In this document: in pieces, positions 1-11,339 of the stretch | Position numbering within the stretch: the first letter of the stretch is position 1 | How the letters are laid out: each line of letters starts with the position of its first letter | Assembly: GCA_002105175.1 (NCBI GenBank) | Contig: MCGE01000001.1 | Coordinates: 3,286,001-3,350,000 of the forward strand | From: Absidia repens | Taxonomy: Eukaryota; Mucoromycota; Mucoromycetes; Mucorales; Cunninghamellaceae | Length of the DNA: 64,000 bases | Direction: 5' to 3' | Notes under the pieces: model-generated | Seen by the model: only the letters and a program-made list of their open reading frames with translations | Told to the model about the DNA's origin: nothing | The model's database searches: none | Made by a program: the position numbers and the translations under genes

Positions 1-766
1 GGTCAAGCCTTTATTGCGTATCCAAAAGAAGAAAACGCCGAAGCATCGATTAAAGAACTGCAGCACTTCGTCTTGTATGGAAAACCCATGGTAAAATATA
101 TACATATACTCCATTTATAATAGGGTAGTGAATTTGACTTTCTGATTTTTACTGAACTATGTTTCCTAGGTTGTCCAATTCGCGCGAAACAAGTCGGATG
201 TCCACGCAAAGGAAGATGGCGATTACGATGAACACTATAAAAAACGATTGGAGAAGAAAGGTAAGCCAATGAAAACATAGTGATCTATTTCTGCGTATGA
301 TAAATATTATCTCACACTTCTATTCTAGAACAAGTCAAGTTGCTCCCTCTACCAGGATCTCACAAACCGACATTCAAAGCGCCAGGAAGTAAGTTGGAGG
401 AAATGAAGGAGACATGAAGTTGGCCCAGGATCAGCGCATACTTATTTTTTTTTATTGTATGATTTAGCTCGCAATAAAAACTCACCTGCCGCACAACCAC
501 CTAGAAATGCTATTCCTGATGATTATTTGCCACCCAACAACATTCTCTTCTTACAAAACTTGACTGAAACTACCACGCAAGAATATCTCATCAAGTTGTT
601 TGAAAAGTATCCAGGATTCAAGGAAGTGCGCATGATTCCTACCAAGAAATCAATTGCGTTTGTGGAATATGACTCAGATTACCAAGCAACCCTTGCGAAA
701 ATGGAACTGGCCAATCATTCTATTGACGATGATCATGTCATGAAGGTCACCTTTGCAAGAAAATAA
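1..766 (+). CDS. U1A/U2B-double-prime family spliceosomal RNA-binding protein, 5' end missing
   Basis: Spliceosomal protein of the U1A/U2B''/SNF family, which binds U1 or U2 snRNA stem-loops in the nucleus. The start lies before the window. Visible exons are about 1-90, 170-260, 329-388 and 468-766, joined by GT-AG introns. The first exon holds the end of RRM1 (QAFIAYPKEENAEASIKEL, then LYGKPM). The second gives VVQFARNKSDVHAK, the RNP-flank typical of this family. A charged, proline-containing linker follows. The last exon is a complete second RRM beginning NNILFLQNLTETTTQEYLIK and ending VMKVTFARK at the stop. RRM-linker-RRM order with RRM2 at the extreme C-terminus is diagnostic of the family. 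U1A and U2B'' cannot be separated without the missing N-terminus. Confidence 0.88.
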
Positions 767-1210
767 TTATCTAGTCTTCACGCCCCAACCCCCTCCCTTC
801 TCCCCTCTTCTTCACTTTTATTCATTGATCCCTTGTTTATATTCATTTTCTCTCTTATGAACATTGCACTTCCGTTCAATGTAGTATAGTTTTCCCCTAG
901 TTTTATTTTTTTATTTCATTATATTGGACTCAATAAAAATAAAGTTCTCATTTTGCTTGATATTTATGTTGATATTTGGTAGTGTCTGAATGAGATATGG
1001 GATAGATGTGATTTAAAATGTGGAGAAGACGACTTGTTTGGGGGGGGGCAAAAATAGAAAAAAATCATGGAGATATAGTGAATGGACAGTGCGGGGAAAG
1101 TGATGAAAAAATTCAGGAACTCCGTAAATTTTTGGGCGACAGATCATTTCACTGACATTATAATATACACACAAAAAATAAAAAAGAAGACAAGCATGTG
1201 ATCACAACAG

Positions 1211-1243
<33 letters not shown>

Positions 1244-1437
1244 TTATTCGAAACGAAGATAATCTAAATACGACTACCGTAATTGATTGATGCGTGTGTG
1301 TGGAAGTGGGGAAGGATGAAAATAAGGGTGGGAGAAAAGAAGGGCAAAGTAAAACATATGGTATATCAACAAACAATGGAAGGGGTAAAGAATATATACA
1401 AATGAAAGGGACGGGGAAAAAAAGCTAACTAATCAAT
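767..1437. other. Convergent intergenic region, 3' UTRs
   Basis: Lies between two convergent genes. It holds the 3' UTR of the RRM gene, with AATAAA-like signals near 930-945, and the downstream region of the acidic-protein gene. A (TA)n microsatellite sits at about 1212-1236 and a G9 run near 1040. No coding signal was seen. Confidence 0.6.
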
Positions 1438-1488
1438 TCATCCATTGACTTGAGCTGCAGTGGCATAGGCAAGGTCATCAGCAGCGGT

Positions 1489-1530
<42 letters not shown>

Positions 1531-2214
1531 TAATCCCGGCTGATCATCCAATTCGACTGTCTTGAATCCATTGGTGCTGCTTGTTGTAGTTCTTTGGTGA
1601 TCGGCTTGACGTGAGTGTTCATCATCATCATTGTTTTCAACAGCATCTTCTTCATCTTGTAGCGCCATGGCTAAAGCAATTGTTTCTTCGTCATCACTTT
1701 CATCGTCCTGGTCATGGCCGTCCATACCGCTACCGCTACCACCATAGCCATCGCTGCTGCCGTAACCTTGTTCGTGTTGATCATGTCCTACATTATCCCA
1801 GTCTATTTCACCATCAGCTTCACATTGGGCCACCAGATCTTCGAACCAGAGTTCCAGGTACTTGTCACTTTCATCCTTGAGTTGTCTTGCTTCAGTGTTG
1901 TTACCATCGGCAGCTAAATCTTCTATTCGTAGCATGAGATGTCGTAATTGACCGAGTAGATCAGCTGAAATTTCACCAGTAGAAGGAGTTGTTTTGATTT
2001 CTGTCAAGATCTCGGTCAATCGTGCCAAAAGATCTCCGTCTTCATCCTGATGGTCAGTGGCGATCTGTCGTCGTTTGGCGGTGTTGTTGTTATTGTTATT
2101 GACGGGCGATTTTTCGTTCTTTCCACCATGTTCTGACGTTGATAAGGTGCTGCTGCTAACGTCCGGTGAATGCTGCCGTTTCTTGGTGTCTTTCTTAGAA
2201 GGAGATTCGTTCAT
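1438..2214 (-). CDS. Acidic low-complexity protein with poly-Asp tract, unknown function
   Basis: Single-exon gene of 258 residues that I do not assign to a family. The N-terminus is basic and Ser-rich (KKDTKKRQHSPD) with an Asn run and a possible nuclear localisation stretch (TAKRRQ). Residues about 58-125 look helical (LLARLTEILTEIKTT, LLGQLRHLMLRIEDLAA). The second half is Gly/Asp/Glu-rich and contains DDEETIALAMALQDEE, which resembles a ubiquitin-interacting motif but lacks its usual serine. A run of about 14 Asp near the C-terminus is encoded by a nearly pure trinucleotide repeat (plus-strand ATC at about 1490-1531). Continuous frame, ordered composition and an ATG followed by coherent sequence support a real gene. 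Confidence 0.6.
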
Positions 2215-2522
2215 ACTAATATAAGTATATATAATATATGACGAATAAAAACAAAAAGTGGAAGCGAAAAAAAGGTGAGAGATAAAATCCCAAAAAAATA
2301 GATGGAGGCTTATATGAGTTTAAAAAATCATCATCAGGCAAATTTGAAGATCACAAAAGGATGCAAAAGAAAAAAAAAATGATATTTTATTTTGTTCATC
2401 TAGCATTGAAACTACCATCACTAAAACTATCACTACTATCACTATGTACAAGATAAGAAGAAGTAATGATTGGGAAGTGAGAAAGGGAAGGTAAAGGGGG
2501 GAGACACCAGCACAAGCATTTT
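2215..2522. other. Short intergenic region between two minus-strand genes
   Basis: Promoter side of the acidic-protein gene and 3' UTR of the Myb gene. It is A/T-rich and no recognisable element was seen. Confidence 0.5.
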
Positions 2523-2830
2523 TCAATCTGTAGCCATATCCTCATCTTCTTCCATTGACATAGAGTCCGCGGGAGTAGCAGCAGTAGCCAATAGTTCCTT
2601 TTCCACCATCCCATCATCATCATAAACCAAGACACCTTGTTTCCAAGTACCATATTTCAAGCCAATTTCCTTGTTTCGTTCATATTCACGGGTGATATCA
2701 TCAGCATTACCCTTCCATCCACGATACAGTTGCAAGTTTTGACGTCCTATCAATCGAATACATTTCACCCGGAGATCATTGGTAGACTATATAGATACAA
2801 ATATGCCAAACAGAAATCCTTATATTAGGC

Positions 2831-2865
<35 letters not shown>

Positions 2866-3352
2866 CGACAAGACTTACCCACTTGGGAAGAGATTCTTTG
2901 GATATCAGACCAAAATTACCAATACCATGTTCTTCAATACCCTTGATTAATAACTGCTTTTCCGTTTCAGTCCACTTTCTAGCATCCTCAGGCTTGTATC
3001 CTTTGGGTGGGTGGAAGTACCTATTATATAATAAGAAGAGGTTCAGTAGGTGTCAACAACTCAAAACAAAACCAAGCAGTGCTGTGTTGACTTACTCTTG
3101 ATTGAGTCGACCATCAGGATGAATGATATTCTTGGTGACTTCAAATTCAGGTCGTATACAAAACTTGAGTCGGATTTGATTGATCCAGTCATGTCGTTCT
3201 TTTTGTGCTTGTTCTTCAGGTGATAAAGGAGTAGGGCTAGATTCTCTACTTTCGTCATTTTGATCGTTGGTTCTGTCATCTTCCGTATCTTGCAGACTAT
3301 CTATAGCCATATTGAGATCCTTTTCTGTGTCGATTGTTTCTTCGGCTAGCAT
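2523..3352 (-). CDS. Myb/SANT-domain protein
   Basis: Three exons (3352-3096, 3020-2879, 2786-2523), 663 bases, 220 residues. The N-terminus is acidic and Ser-rich. The middle reads YFHPPKGYKPEDARKWTETE followed by KQLLIKGIEEHGIGNFG and LPKWSTNDLRVK. This is a SANT/Myb fold with the regularly spaced tryptophans, continuing into IGRQNLQLYRGWKGNADDI and a segment ending WKQGVLVYDDDG. The layout matches a conserved fungal/protist Myb-like family of unknown function, so a DNA- or chromatin-binding role in the nucleus is inferred. The bases just before the ATG (TTTCATACAG/GATG on the minus strand) look like a splice acceptor, so an upstream exon may exist and the true start may lie further 5'. Confidence 0.68.
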
Positions 3353-3470
3353 CCTGTATGAAATATTTTTTTAAAAGAAGAAAGAAAAAGGTGTATTGAA
3401 TTCCACGTCCCCAAGTGTATTTTTTTTTGTGTTCGCGCCCACCGTGTTTTAATTCAAAGCCCGCCGATAC

Positions 3471-3493
3471 ACACACACACACACACACACACA
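3471..3493. repeat. (AC)n microsatellite
   Basis: About 11 perfect AC dinucleotides in the 5' leader region of the Myb gene. The rest of 3353-3637 shows nothing else recognisable. Confidence 0.9.
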
Positions 3494-3637
3494 AAATCAG
3501 AGAGACATAGTGTCGATAGAAAGTGATAAAAACAAGAATATGAGTATAAATCATTTATTGATATAATTAACTAAATAATGCTACGATAAAGTAGAAATGA
3601 TAGTGATGAAAGGATGGTTGGGGAATAAAAAGAAAGA

Positions 3638-3986
3638 CTACAATGGGCCAGACAGCGATTTCGTGCTCTCCAAGTGTATCTGCACAGAGTTGTCATATGA
3701 GCCCCACATTTGAGCGACAGCCGCAACGTCATCGTTTTCCTTGTTCAAGGTCTATAATAATAGATTGGAATCAGTCATAGTCATAAAGCAAATCACCTAA
3801 GAAGAGCTTAAATACCTCCAGGCGTTCGTTGAGATCGGTAATGGACTTGTTGAGCTTGCTCTGAAGACCAAAAAAAAAAAAAGGAATTTTAGAAATCAGT
3901 CAATTCAATTCATATTCAAAACTTACCACGTTTGTTACAATCCTGCTCAACAGTGCATTATGTTGCTTTTCGTAAGGGTTTTCCAT
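3638..3986 (-). CDS. DAD4: DASH/Dam1 complex subunit Dad4
   Basis: A 72-residue protein split over three small exons (3986-3927, 3860-3816, 3751-3638; 219 bases), too fragmented to appear as an open frame. It starts MENPYEKQHNALLSRIVTNV and ends ESTKSLSGPL. Dad4 proteins share the start MENP(H/Y)E, an early LLxRIxxN segment, a coiled-coil middle with LN repeats (here SKLNKSITDLNERLETLN) and a terminal HLEATxxLxxP-like tail; all are present. Length equals the family norm of about 72. Dad4 is part of the fungal ring complex that couples kinetochores to microtubule plus ends. Both introns have canonical GT-AG ends and keep frame. Confidence 0.85.
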
Positions 3987-4334
3987 ACTATACTTTTTTG
4001 TTTAAAAAAGAAAATGGAAACAAGAGATAAATTACCTTTTTTTTTCCATGGAAATTTAAATTCCGAGGCCGCATCCTTCATTCCTGGCCCCAAAAGATCT
4101 TTGATACAAATTTAGCGCCTGCCGCTAGTTTTGCCCCATTCCAACAACACAAAAAATCACATGTACCCACTGGATTACAAACCACCCATTGCAAACCATA
4201 TAAAACTATCATTCAATCAAACCATCCACCTGGAGACATAAAAAAACCAATGATTTATTATAAAATACAACTATACATGTTTACATATACTAATAAAAAT
4301 AATTAATGAAGAAGGAATCTAGACTAACAAGATA
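3987..4334. other. Intergenic region
   Basis: Upstream of DAD4 and downstream of the first kelch gene, both on the minus strand. It holds the DAD4 promoter and kelch 3' UTR (AT-rich, AATAA-like stretches near 4255-4300). No gene was seen. Confidence 0.5.
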
Positions 4335-6527
4335 TTAGCGAGGCGGAGGAGGATAAGTCTTAGAGATTTCACCGTCGTTGATGATTCTCTGGTAAGATAC
4401 CGGTGGTGCATGGAGTGAATAACGAGGTGCTGGTTCTGAAGGGTATTCAGTTGGTTGGTCGAAGTTGGTAATCATGTCGGAAGCAGCAGTGCCATTGTTG
4501 TTGGTGTTGTGACCATGATTGGGAGAAGCAGAAGACGATATGGGTACAAGTTCTGCATAATTGTTTTGATGTGGCGGTAAGTACTGTTGTTGATAAGGAA
4601 CGGCAGCACGTTGGTTCCTCTTCATCCGACTGTAAATGATAGCACAAGCAATAATCTGGTCATAAGATACAACAAAAAAAAAAAAAAAAAGTCAATTGCG
4701 AAAACATAATAAATTTTAATTTCCCTGTAGTTTTGCTTACCAATATCAGAACGACCCCACCTACAACAGTACCAATAATGATTTTAATACGGTTACTACC
4801 GTCATTAATTGTAGGTGAATCTCCGAATGCAGTACGTGAGCCAGCCCAGACGGGATCAGTAGGATCTGAAACATCGAGAATGTGTACGTCGTTCTTAATG
4901 TTCCCACTACTATCGTAGCCAAATAGGATGAAAACATTATCGTCGAAAAGCACCGCTGCAAGGAATAGCAGAAGAAAAACGATAGAGTTATACATCATAT
5001 ACGATTTTGATTAAAACACATTCCAACCTTACCTGAGTGACCACTACGAGGACCAGCTCCATCAACTGAATTCAGATCAATTTTGCGATATATCTGGTCA
5101 TCTAAATCAAAGGTATAGGCAATATCCAGCGTAGGTAAAGCTTTTTTTTTGTATAACATAAATATGATAAATATACTAATTCCGTTTTTTCTACTCTGGT
5201 ATTTTCTAACATATTTTTTTACTTACATTGAGGCTGATCAAAACCTGTTCCACCGTAAATCAATACTGAAGACGTACCAACTATTGCAAAAAGAGGTACA
5301 TATTAGGAAGTGTTTTTTTTTATAAAGTGGAGCAGTAATAAACTTACTTAAAGTAGCCGTGTGGTGTTTTCTTGTGTTTGGGGTTGCACCAGCGGCCGAG
5401 ATGACACCCCATTGATCTATGTAGAAATGAGCATATAAAAACCGTGAATAAACAGCAGCGGTGTCTTTTATTCCGTTAATTACCTGTTACAGTGTTGTAA
5501 AAGTCAATGCTTTTGAGTGATATAGGCTGAGATGTCGAATTAATAGATTTGGGAGCCATAAAGCCACCAAAATAGTATATCATCGTCTTTCTGACCACTG
5601 CAGCATGACCATAACGGTTTGACGATGGCGCATACGCACTCTTGATTTGTGTAGTCCAGGTGCCTGGCTAATAAACAATCATCCGATTAATTATACGACA
5701 GTATATTGTTTATACCAAAAATATATCGTTTTTTCCTTTCATAATTCACTTACGAGAGTACTTAAATCCAATCTAAATGTGCTGTTTGATGCAGGATCGG
5801 TTGAATTTTGCCTAAAATACATATAAAAATAAAAAAAAGGTCATTTTCAAAATGTCAAATAGTTGTAAACGAGGTATAAATATTTACAGTTTCCCACCAT
5901 AACCCCACACTGTGTTTGAATTTGTAGCCACAAGAGTTCCATCATACCTATGCAATATAATAACAAATATGAATTAGTCCCCTATATTTTCTCCCTCTAA
6001 AAATAAGCCAGTGTCATACGTTGAGGAAGGAGGAGAAGAGAGAACGGTGCTGGTATCTGTAGAGCTATCAAAGATAATTGTCGAATTTTTTAAGGAGTTA
6101 TCGTCAGACTCACCGCCTGAGATCATGTAGTGAGTTTTATTGAGTGAAGCGATTGCCATGGAAGCTCGAGGTTCAATAACAGACGATGAAGTGTTGACTA
6201 ATGACCAACTGATTGATGATGGTCTTGATGAGTACGTGTATACAAGTGCCATGTTGAAGGTGTAAATTTCGTTAGTAGCGTTGACAAAACGACCGCCCAA
6301 GCCAGAACGGTAGCCACCAACACAGTAAACATTGGAACCGAGAGTAGTGCAACCTTTATATGGCAAGAAAAGGAAAATGAAAAAAGTCAAAGATGGTAAA
6401 AAAAAAAAATGATAGGCGGGAATTGAAATCTGTCAATATTGATTAACCCACCTTGCAGGACTCTAGGAGGGATGGCCAGCACCTGTGAAATAAAGAAAAG
6501 ACAAAGTAATAGTACAGTAGTTGTCAT
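4335..6527 (-). CDS. Kelch-repeat type I membrane protein (copy 1)
   Basis: About ten exons on the minus strand. The first (6527-6452) encodes a signal peptide, MTTTVLLLCLFFISQVLA, then IPPRVLQG. The next begins CTTLGSNVYCVGGY, the first kelch blade, with the Gly-Gly-Tyr and later RASMAIASLN / HYMISGGES patterns repeating through the downstream exons (for example YGYDGTLVAT, YYFGGFMAPK, IYGGTGFDQP). The last two exons carry a transmembrane helix (IIIGTVVGGVVLILIIACAI) and a cytosolic tail starting SRMKRNQRAA and ending in YPPPPR. The ectodomain is therefore predicted to be an extracellular or luminal beta-propeller with a short proline-rich tail. Ligand and role are unknown. A paralog with the same structure lies at 11340-13577. 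Intermediate exon limits are approximate. Confidence 0.8.
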
Positions 6528-7154
6528 TGCAATAATTTCTCTTCTAAATATTTTCGAGCAGAAAATAAATTATAGGGCCTTTTTATGTGATTCCGTTTAG
6601 TATGAAAAAAAGTATCTTGATGCCTGATTTAGCGCCCGATATGTTTATTTTTAGAGGAACTTGAGGCTATGAAATAGTGTATTACCCTACGTTTGAGCGA
6701 ATAAGGTTTGTACCTTCTTCTGAGCCACCGTTTTGTGATACATAATCGATATTTCTATTACGTTTATACGGGAAATTCAACTAGTCAAAAGACTATTTTT
6801 TTCTGAACACGATGTACCTTATTAGGCTAACTTTGGGTCACAACCCTCCGATTCATCCAAGTTCAGCATATTTTGCCCAATTTTATTACAAGGAGAGACA
6901 TTTGTTTATCAAATGGCAAATACCCATACCCAAAAAAAAAAAAATCTAATATATATTCTGTTTAATTGATACAGAAACTTGGAATTTTCTTTCCTTTGGT
7001 TATGCTGAATTAAAGAACTGATTCACCCCAGTCCCTGAATCCTACCTACACTCGATGTTTTGGAGAGTTTCCCGCCCTCCCCTTCACAAAGCATTGAATC
7101 CGGTCCTCAGTTGAATTTTATATAAAAATACACAGCCTTTAATCGCAGCATTGG

Positions 7155-7193
<39 letters not shown>

Positions 7194-7454
7194 CACCGGA
7201 GAATTCGTTTTAGTCCATCATCTTGAGCCCAATGGTCTATTTTTGTGGCATATGGTGCAGTTCAGCGAGAGAGTAAAATAAATCTTAATTGTAGTCATTT
7301 TTTATTTTCAATTTCACACTTCCAAGAAATTGATTTATTGGGTGTGAGAAGGATGGAGATCATTGAAAGGTGGCTTTTGATGAAATTAAACTCATCGCCA
7401 TCTTATTATTATTATTATTATTATACCGCATGTACAAGAAAATTAAATAAACGA
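6528..7454. other. Intergenic region upstream of kelch copy 1
   Basis: Promoter side of kelch copy 1, then AT-rich DNA with a (TA)n microsatellite at about 7159-7189 and a TTA/ATT repeat near 7402-7422. Short open frames here show no coherent protein features. Repeat copy A begins around 7455 or slightly before. Confidence 0.5.
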
Positions 7455-9150
7455 AAATAACGAACTAGATATATATAATATGCTCCAGCCTAGTAAAATG
7501 ATCTAGGCTGATTCATATGAACTGTGAATTAAAGCCACGACCATTTTTGCACCCTCGAACTGCCAGCTAGTTTCTAGATCCCAGGAAGGACGGGGGAAAG
7601 CAGTTACAGATATGCTAGAAAGCGGTGTAAAATGCACTATAGTGGAGGCTACATGCAGACCGTGATTTAGACTCATTTATATAATTGGTCAAGCACAAAT
7701 ATGACTATCGTTGACAGTAAGCAACCTACGACTGTCCACAAGTTCCTGAGGTTTTAGAAGGAAAAGTGGTCATATTGTGTGAGCTAGAAAGTTTTTTTCG
7801 TTTTTGTTATAGGACATTCATAAAACAGACACAATAATGACTTTGCTTACTATACAAAGGGTCAGATACGTCAATAAAAAAATGCATATTTTTCTTGAAG
7901 CAAATTGGTAGATACTAGATACTAACACCAAAGACGAGAGGCTCGTTGTAACATAGGAATTAATGGTAAGATTTATTGGAGAAAGGATGAGGGAAGACAA
8001 AAAATAGATCTAAAGTATAGTAAATACCGATAAAAAGGTATGACTGTAAAAAGAGGACAAATACCATATGCAGCGGCTGAGAACGACTAAAGGAATATTA
8101 TTTGAAGTACAACGACAGTCTACACCAATCAGAAGGGAAGTGATGATAGAAAAACAGAAACCTATTACACAAGACATGAGAGAGAAATAGAGAAATAGAG
8201 ACGAAAGGATCATTTTTCATTGAAGCATATAAATATATACATATATATGTTTTATTTAGTACATATTCAAACTATAGATAAAATAAGACTAAACTAAGCT
8301 AAATGATGACTTGAAAAAGTCAACTAATGGTTATTCCAAATCCTGACTCCAAAATGAAAGGGTCCCCCCCATCATCTTGTCATCCCTAAACTGAAACCCC
8401 TTCTACGCTAGTCCTGCCACTAATCTACGTGCATTATAACCTCATTGAAGTTGATTGATGAAGAAAAAAATGAAGGGAAAACAGAAAATGAAAAGAAAGA
8501 GGGAGAGAGGGTGGGAATAAAAAATGGGAGTAAATAAAAATTCACGTGGACGGGATTTGAAATACTATTTTTTTGGAGGATCTGTTTTGCGATTATTATT
8601 TTTAGTGATACAAAAAAGGAATCCTCTCTCTTTTTTTTTTTTTACACATTCAACATTATATAATATTATCAACATAATGAATTTCTTCTCATGACAGTAA
8701 CCATCACCGTTCAATATTGGCAACATGGTCATTCTCTTGTTTTGATGCTTTTGCAGACATGAGCAACTCGATCTGGTTTATTAAAATAGCTTGACGTTCT
8801 TCGATTGGACCAGCATATATGACAGTGTGTTTATTATACAACAAGGTATCCCCCTCACACACACACCCTCCGCGCTTGACAAAATAAGCCCTCTTATTGT
8901 CTTTCATCTAGGTCCGTGCCTTAGTATTATCTATAGATCAGCTTAGTTTAGTTGTCATGCTGTATATTTACAGCTGAATAAAATGTATCTTGTCTTTTTG
9001 TATTTACATCGTCTGTCATACAATTAGTTGATCTTATTGAATGTGTATACATTCACTGTACAATGTACCTGAGTTTGAAAGAACAACAAAGAAGGATTAG
9101 GTTTGAGGTAACTTCAATCCACTGTTGTACTCAGCACTCCGGCTGCTGTA
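7455..9150 (+). repeat. Dispersed divergent-arm repeat, copy A
   Basis: Non-coding repeat found at least five times in good shape in the window. Its left end shares GAAAATAACGAACTAGATAT with copy B (about 9588) and copy C (about 27822). The central box CACGTG is at 8543-8548, followed by GACGGGATTTGAAAT. A leftward poly(A)-type signal (TTTATT on plus) is at 8251-8256, 287 bases left of the box. A rightward AATAAA lies at 8977-8982, 434 bases right of it, followed by TGTATCTTGTCTTTTTG. Conserved interior text includes TCCTGCCACTAATCTACG near 8411. No ORF of significance, no obvious terminal inverted repeats. A hairpin (CAGCCTAG/CTAGGCTG) sits at 7486-7510. Confidence 0.75.
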
Positions 9151-9587
9151 TATACTGGGTTTCTAAATATAGGGATGACAGGGACTTCTTGAATGATTCT
9201 TAGAAAATGGTTGCAGTGGTACGATAACATAGAAAAAAGGCAGGAAAGGAAGGATGCATAAAAAAATAAGCAGTGATGAGCGCATAAAACTATGACTACT
9301 GTAGTGCACTGGAAGTTGATTGGTTTATTCGTATATTACTGTAATATTACATTGTTAAAAGTTTTATTGCCAAGTAAAATAAAATAAGAAATACCTTGGC
9401 ATTTTCAGATTCCTCTACATGCGACAATTATATTTACGGCATTCGTGCTGGATATCTGTGTAGCGGATTTGATATAAGTAAAACACTCCTGCATTTTCAT
9501 GTTAATAAGCAAAGTCTCTTGGACCTCAGCTAGCTTTAGTTTGGGACTTCTTATTATGTCTCATGCAAAAAGAAAAGAAAAGAAAAG
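9151..9587. other. Spacer between repeat copies A and B
   Basis: AT-rich sequence with a short GAAAA tandem stretch near 9571-9590 and no coding signal. Part may still belong to one of the two flanking repeats, whose ends are not sharply defined. Confidence 0.4.
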
Positions 9588-11070
9588 AAATAACGGACCG
9601 GATATATACAATACGTCTAGTAGAGTGGAGGCTATGCTGACGGCAGGGTTTAGCTTAACTTTTATGGGAATACAATCAAGGTTCATATTAAGTGACCGGG
9701 AACCATTCACCAGTCGGTAAGTTTCTGTAAAGTGTAGCCGATAATCGTAAGGTAAACTAGATGGTGGCTATAAGCACAGAACAAATTCAATTTATGTGTA
9801 TGGTCGGTCAAACACAAACATAGGTATATTTAGATGTTAAGTGGTTTAAGGCTGTTGACTAGCTACTGGGATACGGAACGGGGAAAGTACATAGTCATAG
9901 TCAGTAAACTAGAGAGCAAATGCGTGGTAGCACACTCATAAAGCAGCTACAATACCTACATTGTTTACTATATGACAGATACAAGTGTGGTTAATAAAAA
10001 AAAACATGTTTTATTGAAAAATATTAAAAGATACTAAAGCTACGACTGATGGGTTCGTTGTAACAAGGGATTGACGGAAATATCTATTGGAAGAGTCCTG
10101 AAGGAGGCTGATATGAGATCAAAAGAATGGTCAACACTAATATAAAGGGACAATTAGAAAACCGTAAAATGGAATCTAGTATACTGTGCAGGGCTTTAGA
10201 AAGACACAAAAAAATATCCTTTTGAAGTATAACAACGTCAATACTAATCTACAGTAGACCATGTAAGACGGGATCTAGTGCACGTGTAAGACATCAGAAA
10301 GACTAATGGGACATATTTCATAGAACGATGTAAAAATAAACTTATTTTATTCTGATATAGATACAAGCTATGGGCAAACTAAGACTAAACTATGCTATTG
10401 AGGCTCTAAAAAGTTAACTAATGGTGGTTCTAAATCCTAGATTCAAAATGAAAGGGTTTCCCCATGTATCTTGTAATCCCTGAGCTGAAAACCCTTCTAA
10501 ACTAATCCTGACACTAATCTAAGTCCACTATAACCTCAATGTAAGTTGAATGGTGAAGAAAAAAAATGAAGGAAAAAAAGAAAATGAAAAGAAAGAGAGA
10601 CAGAGGGGCAAAAAAAAAAAAAAATGAGAGTAAATAAATAAAATTCACGTGGTCGGAATGTGAAATGTTTTTTTTGGGGAGAATGGATTGGCAAATTACT
10701 ACGAATTTAAAAAAGAAAGCCCCTCTTCTATTCACACATTCAACGTCATATAAACATTGTTGAAACAGTGGTTCTCATCTCTCGATGTCTTTACCGTCAT
10801 GCTGGAACAATTCGGCCTAGCTTAATATTCCCCCTTTCACTATATCATAGAATAGTTTACCACTCTATAGAAATAGCTTACCATCCTCGCTAGATTCAGT
10901 TTATCTTACGCTATGGTTATTCTCCAACACGACACCCACATCTCCACACACTCAACACATTCAACACTCACTCGTACTCCTAAACGTCCCACCATTAGAT
11001 CGGTGTCATGGCAGTATCTTTAGGCTCGATATCATACTTTAGTTTAGTTTAATACCGCTATCACACCACC
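9588..11070 (+). repeat. Dispersed divergent-arm repeat, copy B
   Basis: Same order of blocks as copy A: left end near 9588 (GAAATAACGGACCGGATATA), leftward poly(A)-type signal at 10346-10351, conserved block about 10436-10530 containing TCCTGACACTAATCTAAG, central CACGTG at 10646-10651 (300 bases from the left signal), then a diverged right arm ending TTTAGTTTAGTTTAAT near 11041-11060. The right-arm AATAAA is lost in this copy. Together A and B fill most of the space between the two kelch genes. Confidence 0.72.
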
Positions 11071-11339
11071 ATAGTCAGTATGACTGCAAAAAACCAAAAA
11101 AAAAAAAAAAACCATGTCCCATATAGGTTGTATTTTCAATATTTCCAATCAAATGTCAGAGAGAGTTTATTAATAATCAAGTGAATAAAAAGTAAAATAT
11201 AAAAAGTAAAACGTGTGAGAAATGACGAACATAAAACCTAGTTCTATAACTACAACTAAAAGATATAATGAAGGAAGAGGGGCTGGGGATCATGGGATCT
11301 ATAATATATATAACTATACAAGTATACATGGATCATTAG

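Noticed and set aside
7486..7510. Perfect 8-bp inverted repeat CAGCCTAG/CTAGGCTG as a terminator or attachment site
   Set aside because: Isolated hairpin inside repeat copy A, not conserved in copies B, C and G.
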